A stretch of 64,000 nt of DNA from Plantago ovata (taxonomy: Eukaryota; Streptophyta; Magnoliopsida; Lamiales; Plantaginaceae). Positions within the stretch are counted from its first letter, which is position 1, and each line of letters begins with the position of its first letter. Below the pieces are notes generated by a model. The model made no database searches and was not told where the DNA came from. It saw only the letters and a list, made by a program, of their open reading frames with translations. Positions 38,601-50,730 of this stretch are shown piece by piece. A program made the position numbers and the translations under genes. The DNA lies in NCBI GenBank assembly GCA_028274465.1, contig CM051456.1, positions 186,001 through 250,000 of the forward strand, given 5' to 3'.

Positions 38601-39308
38601 ACCATTGCGCCATCTGCCATGATTATCTTCCTATTCTATTATGCCTTTCATGTTTGACTGTTTGTGATCATTTACCTAACATGGAATCGCACTGGGATAC
38701 AATTCTTTTTTAACTCCAGGCCAAGTACATATGTGTTGATGGTGATGGAACTGTGCCAATGGAATCTGCTAAGGTAAACTGCCTCAGCTTTTGCTAATAT
38801 ATATACTCCTATTTAGATTTTGAACTTTAGTTAAATGGCTATTAACGGCTTGAACTTTATGTTGACGAACTGTCATCCCTTTCACTTTCAGGCAGATGGG
38901 CTTCGTGCGGAAGCAAGAGTTGGAGTCCCAGGAGACCACCGAGGGATCCTTTGTGACCGTCATGTCTTCAGAATTGTCAAGCACTGGCTGAAGGCAGATC
39001 ATGATCCTTTCTACAATCCTGTAAACGATTATGTCATTCTACCTACAGCTTTCGAAATGGAAACACACAAAACAAAAGGCTTGGAAGTCACTTCTCTCAG
39101 AGAAGAATGGGAAGTTGTTGGTGAAGACCAAAAGAGTGAAGAAGATACAGCTAACAACAAGCCTTTGGTTGGTTCGATTACCTTGTCTCGTGTTGGAGGT
39201 GATAAATCTTTGCAGGAAGAGGCTCATGCCACTGTCACAGTTCAGCCCCAGGATCATGGTAAAACACATGTGGAGCTTAATGCTATGTCCATCTCAACAA
39301 GTGCCTAG
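35649..39308 (+). CDS. LCAT4: Lecithin:cholesterol acyltransferase-like 4 / phospholipase A
   Basis: Eleven exons (35649-35898, 36133-36224, 36330-36448, 36577-36712, 36829-36880, 36993-37093, 37517-37699, 38284-38441, 38531-38585, 38720-38773, 38892-39308) sum to 1617 nt, or 538 residues, the expected length. It is an alpha/beta hydrolase of the LCAT group. The Arabidopsis orthologue (At4g19860, LCAT-PLA) acts as a phospholipase A rather than a sterol acyltransferase. Landmarks are DPVLLIPGIAGSILNAVDE, the nucleophile elbow ISHSMGGLL (Ser184), AAPFRGAPGYI, the acid region YICVDGDGTVP (Asp389/Asp391) and the histidine region GDHRGILCDRH (His416 or His424). No signal peptide or membrane anchor is visible, which fits a soluble intracellular enzyme. 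The start at 35649 (MAILLEDIVKSVEQLLKLIR) is the first ATG in frame. All splice sites are GT-AG. Confidence 0.95.
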
Positions 39309-39971
39309 AAAGCCTTGCATTGCTTTGCTGTCTGTACATAAAACCTCTGAAAGAATCCTTGTGTGCTGTTATTACATGGTAGACAAGTACTGTAATATTA
39401 CTATACTATATGTAAATAGTACTAGTACTAAGTAATGACCTGCGGTCTATCATCAATGTACATACCACTATAATAAAAGTTGCTGTAATCTAAAGGAGAA
39501 TGACCCTGTAATACAATTGTGAAGTAGAAGCCTGTGAAGGTGCTTCACATTGATATCAATTGGAACTAAATTTACTACTATATAAGCACCGACTTTCAAG
39601 AGTATTATTAACCATGGTTTTCAACAGGTGAAGTAGAAATTAGCACCTAATCGGCTTTCATTAAACAGTGGAACCTGTCCATGATACTTGATCATATACA
39701 TTTCTGGCAGATATACAGATTCATATAATATGCTTCTTGAGTTTTTACAAGGCCTTGGCAAAAATGATGCAACAAAATGAGAGTATTTTCTCCGCACCAT
39801 TTGCCAAGCCTGTTTATCTTTATCCTCGTCTACTAATTAATATTTGATAGTAGCCTGGCAATTGAGAGTTGGCCAATAAATCTTTAGCCGAATACTTTTT
39901 GCATAGTCAATAACCAATAGATAACTTTACAAACAAAAATGGGGAGGGATTGATGAATGCACTCTTTATTA
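39309..39971. other. Convergent 3' ends of LCAT4 and the NAL1-like gene
   Basis: This 660-bp AT-rich stretch lies between two facing stop codons and presumably carries both 3' UTRs. An aataaaa-type polyadenylation signal for the plus-strand gene is visible near 39470 (actataataaaagt). Nothing else is recognised. Confidence 0.5.
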
Positions 39972-42363
39972 TCAATCTTCTGCAACGGAATCGGATAGCT
40001 TTCTTCTTTTGGGTTCTGGTTCACCTCCTAACCGCAAAGAAACAGATATCTCATCTTCAGGCTCCTTCAGCAATACTGCCAGGTTTTTCATGCTGTCATG
40101 TTCTTCTTGACACTCATCATCATTTACTGGAGATTTGCATGCAAAGCTGGGTATGAATTGGTGCTCTACAGTTGGACCCGTTTCAGGACCACTTACTATA
40201 CGGAACTCATCATTTTGTTCATGTGCCATATGGGAATCCTCGTCTGTAGAGACTTGGAGAATGCTTGTAGCAGGTGGCTCACCGAATCTATCTTTTGTAA
40301 TGACCTGCTGCTCTTGTGGTGATGATTCCACAACAGTCGAATCAGTCCGTGCCAATGATGCTTTTCTATGCGCTTGCAATGCACCTATGTTGGAATCAGA
40401 GATTAAATAGCAAAGGAAGTCAGGAAAAATCACAGAGCTTTTTTTACATGGCAGAAGGAAAGGAGACGAGAAAAGGGGAACTATGATGAAAAGTAGCATA
40501 GCTTGTATATGCTTATGAAAATAATACTTCCATTGGTTTTTTCTGTGCACATTTTTAACAGCACCGGATGGGAAAGAGGAGGGGGAGGGAACCTATGAAA
40601 AATGATGAGCATCATGTTGCATGCAAAACGGCTTATGTCTATGAGCTCCATATAAAAGCTCCCATAGACATCCCTAGAAGCATGCTGTGATTTTGAAATT
40701 TGAAGGAGAAAAATGCAGGAGATCTGGAATCTAATTGAAACCATACAGGCAAAAGATTTTGCTCAATCCAGGAAATAATAAATTCGTCAAAAGGATCGAA
40801 CCTTGAAGTGCTTCACTGGATGATATAAGATCCAGTTCAAGGACATCAAGAAGTCGCCCTAAATCAACTGCAGTTGTCCAATTCTCCGGTGGCTGGCCAG
40901 CTTTCAGTTTTAGTCTGCCTCGGTTAGCTGTCCCGCCCCAAATGATTCCTACTGGACGAGGCTTACCCCCATTTTGATCCGTCAGCAGAATGAGACTTCC
41001 ACTGTCACCTTCAAGATCAAAAGTCTGTTGATTCTCTCCAACAACAAGAAAATCAGTAAATAAGCAAATCCCTTTTTCATCATTGTACTCGAGCGAGTAG
41101 GCCATTATGGTCCCAGTTGTCAAGCCAGAGCTCCTTCCAACTTTAACAACTTGCCTTCCGACGACACTCTCAATAGGAGACTGCAAGTCGATTATATTGA
41201 CGTTGCCTATTTCACCTACACCTTTAACTAGTGTTGTCACATTGGCCATGTTAAAGTCTTCAGCAAAAGGAATGAAAGCACCATCAGCTCGGACAAATGT
41301 TTCTGCGTGAACACAATATGATCACACAGTCAGAACCCAAACAAAATTGGAAACCTCATCCTTTGCAAAATAAGAGAATGAAACAGGGAATTCTATGGTG
41401 AACTTTACCTGGGTTGGTTCCAGCAAAAATACCATACCATAGGTTATCTGTTACGAATGACGTGGCCCTCTCCACAGCACCTAAATAAACGCCTGGTCCC
41501 AGACTTGGGGGCAATGGGTGAAACATTTTCTGACTTGGGTAGTCAAGATCAACTGCCACGTGCCGATTAGTGACAAACCCAACCTGCCTATTGCCTGTCC
41601 TGCTTCTAACAATAGCACCCAAGGTTCCATAAGTTTCTTGGCTTGCAACCTAGTAAAAGATACAGAGAGCAGTCAGGTAAGTGAAAGCTAAGTAGCTAAC
41701 GGTTACCATGAAAACAATAGATTATGGATTGCATGTTGGCTGCCAAGATAATATCTTCTATGCACTTTGGGAACATTCTCTGATTCTCCTAATAACACTG
41801 GACCCTTGTACATTTTTTAGCAAATTTATAACTGTCATCTTAAATTAGGCGGCATAAAGGAAAGCAATGCATCACAGTCTGAACATCTTGAATTAATGAA
41901 GCAATTTAAACATGAAGAAGACAATCAGTTAGCTACTCGCGTATTCCTTTTAAATAGAAAAAACACAATTTCCAGCACATATCAGCGACAAAGGAATTAT
42001 TTTCTTATACAAGAAACATAATTATCAATAACATACATCACAGACTTCAAAGCACAATACTCAGTTTAAAATGCAAATAGTTTTTTTTTTACCTGCGAAC
42101 CAGAACCAATGCAGTCATCGCTTCCACCAAAGCCATCAACAAGATCTGTATATAGTTGTTCTTTTGGAGTGGCTGCAGGTGCCCCATAGTAAGCGAATTC
42201 AACGACATCAAGATCACACCAAACACCTCCAGGTGCCTGCAGAAACAATAATGGAAGGGGTCAAGTCTCGGAAGGTTGTTAGATACAGTAATATAAGACT
42301 TGTAAATTTAAGGAAATATCCAAATACCATATTCTTACTAAAAAAAAGTATTTTTAACAGTTA

Positions 42364-42418
<55 letters not shown>

Positions 42419-43078
42419 CAATCTGTTAAAAGGATAAAATTACACCAAGACACTATATCATGAGAAAACTCCTGAGAAAGGCATACCACATTTACATATA
42501 TATATCTTTTCACATTTTGAAATTTGTTTTATAAAAGGTGAAAAAGTAATAAACACTAACATAGAGAGACATATAGGTAGATAAACCTCAAGAGCGTCTG
42601 GTAGACATTGAGCAGGGCTGAGCCACTGTCTGTGAACTTTTCTAGCTACAAAGACGAGTATAGCTGGTATATCTGTCAAGACACCCTTCTTGATACGGAA
42701 ACCAATAGCTGAGCCAAGACTATGGCGCTTTAAAAGCTTGCTATGAAATGCCCTAATAGTCATCAATTCAAGCAACGTAGAAGCCTGAAAACCTGTTGGC
42801 CTGGTATCCTGAATTTCAGGTAGAACCCTTTTCTGGAGATTCCCAAAGTAATGTGCCCTATCTTCAGCTGCATCAGCTATCCGGCAAGGCCAAGACAAGA
42901 AAGCAGCATTGCTCTCGGAGAGCTGAGCACCAGATGCAAAGGGTTGTAATGGTGGTGGACTTGGTTCTACAATATCAAGACTATTGCAGTAATTCCGTTC
43001 TAAATCCAATGCGGAATCATCCTCGGACTGTGCTGAACCAGAGTGATGGGCACCTGTATCCATTGCAGCCCTATCCAT
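39972..43078 (-). CDS. NARROW LEAF 1-like trypsin-fold serine protease
   Basis: Five exons (42587-43078, 42093-42236, 41409-41649, 40802-41302, 39972-40384) sum to 1791 nt, or 596 residues, as in rice NAL1 and its dicot relatives (Arabidopsis At2g35155 group). NAL1 controls leaf width and plant architecture. The trypsin-like triad is visible: His242 in VGFVTNRHVAVDLDY, Asp299 in FVRADGAFIPF, and Ser393 in FDLEGDSGSLI. The N-terminal part has LPEIQDTRPTGFQASTLLEL and GSAIGFRIKKGVLTDIPAIL, typical of this family. The acidic C-terminal extension ends SVSLRLGGEPEPKRRKLSDS, where KRRK is a probable nuclear localisation signal. ATG 43078 starts right after a leader-intron acceptor; Met6 would be an alternative start. 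No defects seen. Confidence 0.93.
42366..42416. repeat. (TA)n microsatellite in a NAL1-like intron
   Basis: An uninterrupted run of about 25 TA units lies in the first intron within the coding region of the NAL1-like gene. Such a tract is expected to be length-polymorphic. Confidence 0.95.
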
Positions 43079-43091
43079 GTGTCAGCCACCC

Positions 43092-43730
43092 TGCAAGAAC
43101 ATATTCAAGTTATTGGTTTAGCAGAATAACATTCGAGGAAAACAACGGTCCTACTAAAACAGAGTCAAAAGTGACAAGTTTGAAAGATATAGTGATGAAT
43201 TCAATCCACTATACTTCAATCCAGAAAGAAGTAATACTGCCATATACTATATGTCAAGGCCATTAAGTACCTTAAGAAAGACATATTATACACACTGCTG
43301 CTACATACAATTACAAAAAAAAATCATATAACCTGTCCAAGCATGAATAGAAAGCAATGCAACTAGATACAACTAACTAAGTAGCTAGTAAACGCAATAT
43401 TATAAAGTGATTAGCAATGTAACCTAAAAACAAGTGACAACTGGCAGCTAATTAAGAAGCACATGCATTACTAAGTTAATAATAATAATAATAATAATCT
43501 ACTACTAATTTATTTATTTTAAAATTTTATCCAAGCAGGCTAGCAAGAGAAATAAATAGGATAACCAAGTCAACAAAAGTTTAGCAAGAAAAAGGCAAAT
43601 CATTAAAACAAAAGAAAGAGAGTTTATTTATAATGTTTAGAATGAAAAGCGAGAATCTTGAAAGAAAATCAAATAAATAGGAGCAGCAACAAAAATATTC
43701 AATCTATACTCACAGTTCAATCTGACCTTT
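43092..43730 (-). other. Probable 5'-UTR intron of the NAL1-like gene
   Basis: A minus-strand acceptor (TTCTTGCAG) ends at 43092, thirteen bases before the ATG. A donor (AAAG then GTCAGATT) lies at about 43730, beside a CTT-rich leader-like tract. The interior is AT-rich and non-coding and includes an (aat)n run near 43480. This is inferred from splice signals. Confidence 0.5.
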
Positions 43731-44237
43731 GAAGAAGAAGAAGAAGAAGAAAGGTGCTATTCATGACCTAACACAGAAGAAGAATTCGTCCCCAAAAGAG
43801 AAGGCAAGTGATTGAGGGCAAACAGTTGAATAATAATAATGATAATATCCCATTCTACAGGGAAAATCAACAGGGAATGGGTCACTCAATGTGTGGGGCT
43901 GTTGAGTTGAGGCTGCTGCAAATTATCATCATCTCATTTCTGCTCGTGTGTGTGTGAGTGTGAGAGAGAAGAAGAAGAAAGTGGACTATAAATGTAGAAA
44001 GTATGTAAACTATATTTAGAAAGAAAGTACACCCATTTTGAGAGAGGTTAAATTTTTATTGCCACTAATAGAAGGGGTGATTTCATATTTATTATAGGTT
44101 CGAGTACTGTTTCGTAAAATACTTAGCATCTAGCTTTTCTTTAGAAGCGTTTTTTTTTTTTTTCTCGAAATAAAGCTTTTCTTTTCTTTTCTTTAAAAGC
44201 GTTGATTTCATAAACCATGCCTAATTTAGGAATGGAG
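43731..44237. other. NAL1-like leader and promoter region
   Basis: The plus strand shows gaagaagaag (43733-43755) and gagagaagaagaagaaag (43964-43981), that is, CT-rich tracts on the gene strand as in plant leaders and core promoters. No ORF or RNA is seen. Confidence 0.35.
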
Positions 44238-44523
44238 TAAGTGAGTGTTTACAAATATTTTTGGGACCTGTTTTTAACTTCATTCTGCTTGAAGTTGAAT
44301 AAAGTTGATTTTAAATAAAAGTAAGGGGTGTTTGGAATTATGATAAAAAAAAAAGTAGCCGTAGAAGCCAAAAGTATCATTTGTGTTACTTTTCAACTTT
44401 TGATGGGTACCTGCTTTTTTAGGAGAATTTACCGCAAAAGCTGAAATCAAACACTAAAAATTCAGCTTCTCTACTCCAAAATCACAGAATAACTTTTTAT
44501 AGCATTTACAAACGCTCACTTAA
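44238..44523. mobile_element. hAT- or PIF-like MITE candidate
   Basis: The left end reads taagtgagtgtttacaaat and the right end is its near-perfect inverted match (atttacaaacgctcactta). The interior of about 285 bp has no coding capacity and partly self-complementary AT-rich sequence. This is a non-autonomous DNA transposon architecture. A target-site duplication was not determined, so the superfamily is uncertain. Confidence 0.6.
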
Positions 44524-44589
44524 TTACAATTGGGTTGACCAAATTTTCTTTAATACTAATAGAGAAGCAAAATTATTCTTTTGGTGATA

Positions 44590-45110
44590 AATTTGAATTT
44601 TTTTTTATGAAACAACAAAAAAAGTTTATTAAACCTAAATTAATGTACAAGATTAAGAGGGGTATATCTCAATTATGATACAAGGTGTATCACTAACCTC
44701 AAGTACAAATGAGGGTTCAATTAGCCAATAAAGCTAATTGAGAAATCAAAACGGCACGAAACTCAAAAGACTCTAGTTAAGCCGATGGGCCTTCGAACTT
44801 CAGAACAATGCCGGTGATCCGAACCAAGTGAAATCAGGCTCTCACTCGCACAGCTCCCAGGGGCAATGATGCAGCATCACAACCCCACTTCCAGTTCATA
44901 GGAGCGACAGTCAAATCAAGTTCAGTTTCCGTTTGAAATTCACCCTCATGCTTAAATGGACGGGGACTAAAATCAAAATTTCAAGAGAACGTCACCAAAA
45001 TCAACGGCTCCCATCAAGAAAGTACATGTCCATCCCTGTCAAAATAACCAAATTATCCAGATAAAATCACGAAATACCAAAACCAAATCAATAAGATCAA
45101 CTTCCTGATA
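44590..45110 (-). mobile_element. Possible retroposon tail, poly(A) on the minus strand
   Basis: A T-run at about 44599-44607 is followed by less AT-rich sequence unlike the surroundings, including aagccgatgggccttcg and gcaatgatgcagcatcac (44770-44900). A poly(T) start followed by unique sequence is how a minus-strand retroposed element or processed transcript would look. No protein similarity was recognised. Confidence 0.25.
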
Positions 45111-45119
45111 AATTTGAAA

Positions 45120-46420
45120 GTTAAATTAGCTGCTGATACATTTGGTGATTTTTGTACCCGATCTCCATATAGTATGTTGATTATGAACATTCACAATTGT
45201 GCTTGAACCTATGATATTTGGTGAATGGTGATCAATTGATGTCACACGTCCCTTTCTATATTATTTGATCCATAGGCCCCCAAAAGCATGAAAATGAGGG
45301 AAATAGAAATAAACAAATAGAAAGAGAGGGTGAAGTTGGAAATTAATTCTTCTTTTCTTTTTGATTCCATTGGCAATAATAGGTTTTTGTGGGGTTAATA
45401 TGACACCCTACGGATAATTTGCTCCCCAAAAGTTGTGCATTTTCATAGAAAATAATTTCGTGTTAGCTTTCTTCTTTTTATTTCTTTTCCCTTTCCTTTT
45501 AATGTATTTTCCCTTTCCGTTCCTTTTAGGTATTGCATATTTTGAATAATTTCAAGAGAAAGCGGTCTACTTTTTTAATACATTTCGTTTTCATTGTGTG
45601 GATGTTTGTTCTCGTTTCGTAAGAATTTGAGGGGTCAATTTGTTATGTGGATGTTTGATAATTTAATAATGTAGTGGTTCACATGATGCATATAAAAGTA
45701 GAGGTTTTAAATCAATGCATTCATACATATTTAGGGGCTGAATCAAAAATTAAAATTGGGGGTGAGACGAAATTAGATATAGAGTCAATTATAAATTAGT
45801 GATATTCCTAATAATTTATTACTGATTAGTGATACATGAAAAATTTATTACACATTAGTGTTTAAATATGTGTTGACTATAATAACCTTACTTAATTTTA
45901 GTAACTAATCAAACAACTAACTATTTAATATTAGTTTTAGATTACTTTTATAGCATAACAAGTAACAACAACCAACGTACTAATATGAAGTACTATATTT
46001 AGACTCAAAGCTTTCACTTTTCTAATGCAACAATCAGCAAGAACCAATATACTACTATATTTAGACTCAAAGCTTTCTCTCTCCGTTGAAGAAGCTCTAA
46101 TAATTCTAGACATTTGGAAACTCACAAGCAACCTTCCATTGACGAACCCCGGATGTCTCTTAGTAGAAAAATCATTTCGAATTCATAAAAGCTTACCCAG
46201 CCTTTAACTTCATATTATTGACTTTTAATTTCGAATGGTTCTGTTTTACACCGCCCTTTTAGTTCGGCAAGCATCTCCCTTGTTGTGAGTGTGTTGCTTG
46301 ATATAATGGTGCGTTTATCTTGTAATGGTGCTTGTGTTCCTTATGGTTGTGCTTTAATGGATGACTAATATGCTCCATGTAGAGTTGGATACTTGATTGT
46401 AGATGCTTTGATTACGATCC
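45120..46420. other. AT-rich intergenic DNA with a short direct repeat
   Basis: No gene is recognised. A perfect 25-base direct repeat occurs at 45991-46015 and 46053-46077 (core tatttagactcaaagctt), 62 bases apart. Confidence 0.5.
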
Positions 46421-46602
46421 CTGATCTTATGTAATGGTTGTGCACATAATGGTGCTTGTTCTTGTTGATAGTGTTTTACTTGATATATATATATGGTGCT
46501 TTTATACATTTTGTGCCCCTTGATCTTACGCAATCGTTTTGCACATAATGGTGCTTGTTCTTGTTGAGATTGTGTTGCTGGAAATATATATAATGGTGCT
46601 TT
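46421..46602. repeat. Imperfect tandem repeat, about 100-bp unit
   Basis: Two adjacent units start gatcttatgtaatggttg and gatcttacgcaatcgttt. They share gcacataatggtgcttgttc in the middle and end in taatggtgctttt-like sequence. Similar tggtgct modules occur just upstream (about 46305-46370), so the array may be longer and more degraded. It is followed by a T-run at about 46601. Confidence 0.7.
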
Positions 46603-47335
46603 TTTTTTTTTTTTTACAACACAAAAAATTTCATTATAAGCGTTTAAGTCTTTTTACAGAGAGTATAAGGAATACTCTTAGAAATATATATCTCCACAAT
46701 GCAAGATAAAATTCAAACCAAAACACTACATATGATATGATAATTGAATTAGAACACTAGGTGTAAAAGTCTTATAAGCATTGTAATCTGGTAGAGTAGT
46801 AGATAAAACCAAGGCAAAACTTAGATGTGACCACTTTTAACTGTAGTGTTTAAATATGAGGTTTGTTAGAAAAGATTAGGAGAGAAGTTAACAATTTAAA
46901 TACTAAAATAAAATTAGTATAATCACTAATTTGTAAACAAGTTTTTAACTAAATTGTAATAATAAAATTAGGTCACACTAATTTGACATAAAAATTTAAA
47001 AGTAACACTAATTTTGTAATTATTCATAATCATTTTTATTTTTTAAAAGTTGGAGCGGAGGTAAAAGTTAATAACAATATAGCCCTTTTTTTACTTTTTG
47101 TTTTTAGAGCAGGACAAAGAAACTCTTGACAGGAATCTTTTAGAATTGCAGAGGTACAATTCAATTCTCCCAAAATTGGGAGTTAATTGAGAAAATCTCA
47201 TCTCTTCCCAAATTCATTACCACACAATCAAACACAAACACAGCTCATCTGTAAATCAATTTACAGAAACAAGAAGAAGAAGATACATATAATAAATTTA
47301 TTTGGAAAAAGAAGAAGAAAATTCATTTCAAGAAA
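46603..47335. other. Upstream region of IMPL1
   Basis: After a T-run (46601-46613) comes AT-rich DNA without coding signal. From about 47220 the sequence has the CA/GAA-rich composition of a plant 5' UTR (cacaatcaaacacaaacac, aagaagaagat) leading to the ATG at 47336. Confidence 0.4.
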
Positions 47336-50070
47336 ATGGCCAAGTGCTGCTCTGCATTAGTATCATCTTCCTCCATCCTCAGCCCTTCAAGAATTTCTCA
47401 CATACCCTTTTCGATTAACCCATTGAAGAGCTTAAATTCAAACCCCCTGAGATATTTGAAATCAACACTCAACACAAAGTCATTATCATCTACAGCAACA
47501 ACAACAAATGCTGCTCTGTCTCAAAAGCACTTGTTTAAAGTTGGGGCCGAGTCAACTGGTCCACTTGCCTCTGATCAGCTTCTTCAGGTGGTTCAATCAG
47601 CTGCCGAGACAGGCGCTCAGGTAGCATTCAGAATTCGAGCTTGTTCCGGTTAATTTAATTTAATAATTTACTCATCCGTTTTTTTTTAGATAGTTTACAT
47701 TTGCTTGCTTTATTAGGAACTTGGTAGTATGAGTGGAGTGTTTGGTTTAATGCTAGGATCCACAATAAAGTAAAGTTAGTGATATAGAGTAAACAATCTA
47801 AAAAAATGAATAAAAAATAAATAAATAGGTAAACCATCTAAAAGAACAGATGAGTATTAATTTTTTTGTTTAAGTTAGCTGCTTTTCAGAATGGTGGTGA
47901 ATGCTGATGATAATCAATCATTTTACCTGTATAGGTAGTGATGGAGGCAGTGAACAAACCTCGAAATATCGTCTACAAGGGACTTACTGACCTGGTCACT
48001 GAGTAAGACCTTCAGCACTTAATTAACATCTATGATTGATTCATCTCATTGTTGTGGAACATCTGTCATTTAATGTCAAGAGCGCCTTTCTGGTTGTTTA
48101 CTATCTCATGTTTCTGCTTGTTGAAAAAGTTGTTCATTGCATGTTTCATCTTATGCCATTTGAAAAAATATTCTGCAGCACAGATAAAATGAGTGAAGCA
48201 GCTATTCTAGATGTCGTACGAAAGAATTTTCCAGATCACCTTATTCTTGGGGAGGAGGGAGGTCTCATTGGAGATTCGTCTTCGGATTATCTTTGGTGCA
48301 TCGATCCCTTAGGTTGGCCACACTAAACTCCTAGTTCATGCTTGTGAATTCTTATGGGATACATCTTTTGTGCCTGCTTCTGGAAGAACTTTTTTTGATG
48401 TCAATGTTTTTTAGTATTGCCAGCCCCATTTGGTTTGTGGAACGTAGTAAACATGGTGTCTAAATTATAAAATCACAGTATAACTAATTAGAAAGCAGGT
48501 TGCTAAAATACACGATTCAAATACTTTTAAAATGTTATAATTGGCAATTTCCACGAATCAGTGCTATGTTACATGTAGTAATTTGTAGCTGCTTAGTTTG
48601 TGATTTTGGTTTACAGTATACTATGACTTATAAAAGTTAAAAGTTTGTCATGATCATAGTTTCTTTTCTCTTTTTTCCCTCCATATGCGTAGACGGTACC
48701 ACAAATTTTGCCCATTGTTATCCCAGCTTTGCTGTTTCTGTTGGCGTCCTATATAAAGGGAAGCCAGCTGCTGCTACAGTGGTGCGTATTTTTTGAATGA
48801 CAAAACAATTGTTTCTTTTCCATGAGCATCAGGTTGATCATTTTTCTCTATTTGTAGGTAGAATTTGTTGGTGGACCTAAATGCTGGAATACTCGAACCT
48901 TTTCTGCAGCTGCTGGTAAAAAAATTGTTCAATGTACCTTGTTGTTTAACTTTGCTGTACATCTTCTGCTAATGTAGTATTAATAACATCCAGGTAAAGG
49001 TGCATTCTGCAATGGCGATATCATTCATGCAAGTCAGACTGATAAGGTAACTTAGTATGCAATACAATGCGAGTCCGACTGATAATTTAAGTTTTTACTC
49101 TTATTGGTGTTCTGATAACTGCATGTTGCAATCAATACTAGGTTGAACAGTCATTACTGGTTACTGGGTTTGGATATGAACACGATGATGCATGGGCAAC
49201 CAATATAGAGCTGTTCAAGGAATTCACTGACGTTAGTCGGGTAAAAATAAGTTCCTTTTCTGCATCTTCCGCTGCTTCTCATATCTATCCAGTAATAGTG
49301 TTTTTTTGTGGTCAAATTTCTACCCTTTAATGTTTGGTGTTTGATTCAAGGGTGTGAGAAGGCTTGGTGCAGCAGCAGTTGACATGTGCCATGTAGCTTT
49401 GGGGATTGTAGAAGCTTATTGGGAGTATCGTCTGAAACCATGGGATATGGCTGCTGGAGTTTTGGTAATTGCCTGTTTATTATTGATGGCACATCTGTTT
49501 AGACATGCTTGCTTCATGTGATACGAATTTGGTCCTTTCCCCCCCCCCCCCCCCAGCTGGCTAGCTATATTCTTTTTGCATTGATCTGATGTTACATGCT
49601 TTTGATTAGATAGTGGAAGAGGCTGGTGGAGTCGTATCGTGCATGGACGGAGGCAAATTTTGCGTCTTTGATAGGTCTGTCTTGGTATCCAATGGAGTGG
49701 TTCATGCTAAGGTTAGTTACATTTTGAACCTTGTTTCTTATTTTCACGTCTGAGTCAATCTGAACCCATCAGATCTGAAACAAAAGCACAAAGTTTGCTT
49801 TACAATTCTTTATAGCCAAGTATTATCTCCTGCATGAGCCAGGGTGACTCTAGAGTCTAGTATATGCAGTAGTTTTCGCAACCTATTTAACGGGTCTCAT
49901 CTATATAACAAAAAATTTAAATTATCCAACCAAACTTCAATAGTGAAATACTAATGTCTCATTTTATGCAGCTTCTGGAGAGAATTGGTCCCGCAACAGA
50001 GAATTTGAAGGGCAAAGGAATTGATTTCTCACTGTGGTATAAGCCAGAAAACTATCTGACAGATTTCTGA
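47336..50070 (+). CDS. IMPL1: Inositol-monophosphatase-like 1, chloroplast
   Basis: Ten exons (47336-47620, 47935-48002, 48179-48312, 48693-48781, 48858-48915, 48994-49046, 49142-49240, 49351-49464, 49610-49711, 49972-50070) sum to 1101 nt, or 366 residues. It belongs to the Mg-dependent, Li-sensitive IMPase/FBPase superfamily. Plant IMPL1 is plastidic and hydrolyses inositol phosphates and related sugar phosphates. The first 60 or so residues (MAKCCSALVSSSSILSPSRI, rich in Ser and Thr) form a chloroplast transit peptide. Metal and substrate motifs are LILGEEGG, WCIDPLDGTTNFAH, VTGFGYEHDDAWATN and LKPWDMAAGVLIVEEAGG, the last being IMPase motif 2. All key acidic residues are present. The stop follows PENYLTDF. 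A run of 16 C lies in the intron between exons 8 and 9. Confidence 0.95.
49539..49554 (+). repeat. C16 homopolymer in an IMPL1 intron
   Basis: Sixteen consecutive C residues follow ggtccttt inside the IMPL1 intron (49465-49609). Such tracts are error-prone in sequencing, so the length is uncertain. Confidence 0.9.
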
Positions 50071-50730
50071 TGTCACTCACCTCCGATGGCTTGCAGTTAA
50101 CCAACACACTGGAATTAGGTAATACTGTATACTAATCTTCTGGATTCTTTGTAAATATTAGTTTATGATCTGGTTATTCTGGTTAATGTTCATCGATATA
50201 CATACTATCAGGGTTTGGGATATTTAAAATTTTATGACTTTCTTGGTTTCGGAAATTGAGAAAGTAACTTAATTGATGTTTGCTGGCATTAGAACGGTAC
50301 ATATTTTCTTTTTTCTTGCCAGATAAGTTACAGATACTCATAGTTTGTTGTCGCAGCTAACTCTGTCTGGCATGAACTTCGTGTTGTTTTGAAGAAAATT
50401 ATAAACAGGAACAGTTGCTCTCTCTGCTTGGCATCAATATCTATCTGTTTTGAACAAGTTATAGACAGAAGCACTGTAGTGTTTTTTTTTTTTAATTATT
50501 ATTATTATTATTATTATTTTTTTTTTTTTTTGAGACAGAAAAACTCCGTTTGCATAGCCACTTTAGATACAATGTAGATAATTTCTGGAAATGGAAGCCA
50601 TAGTTACTCCATAACCTAGGAGCAATATCTAAAGTGTTTGCATACTGTTCTATTATGAACTTAAACTTGTAGCCTAGCTTGTAGGGTGGTTTGTGACCAG
50701 GGACACTTATTCAATTGAGTTATTTTGGAC
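50071..50730. other. Convergent region between IMPL1 and the PP2-A1-like gene
   Basis: It contains the 3' UTRs of both genes. A low-complexity block at about 50481-50531 has a T-run, (att)n, then another T-run followed by gagacagaaaaactccg, which could be the reversed poly(A) end of a retroposon. No coding signal is seen. Confidence 0.4.

Noticed and set aside
46025-46207. A small protein upstream of IMPL1
   Set aside because: The frame overlaps a 25-bp direct repeat and has no family resemblance or gene-like context.
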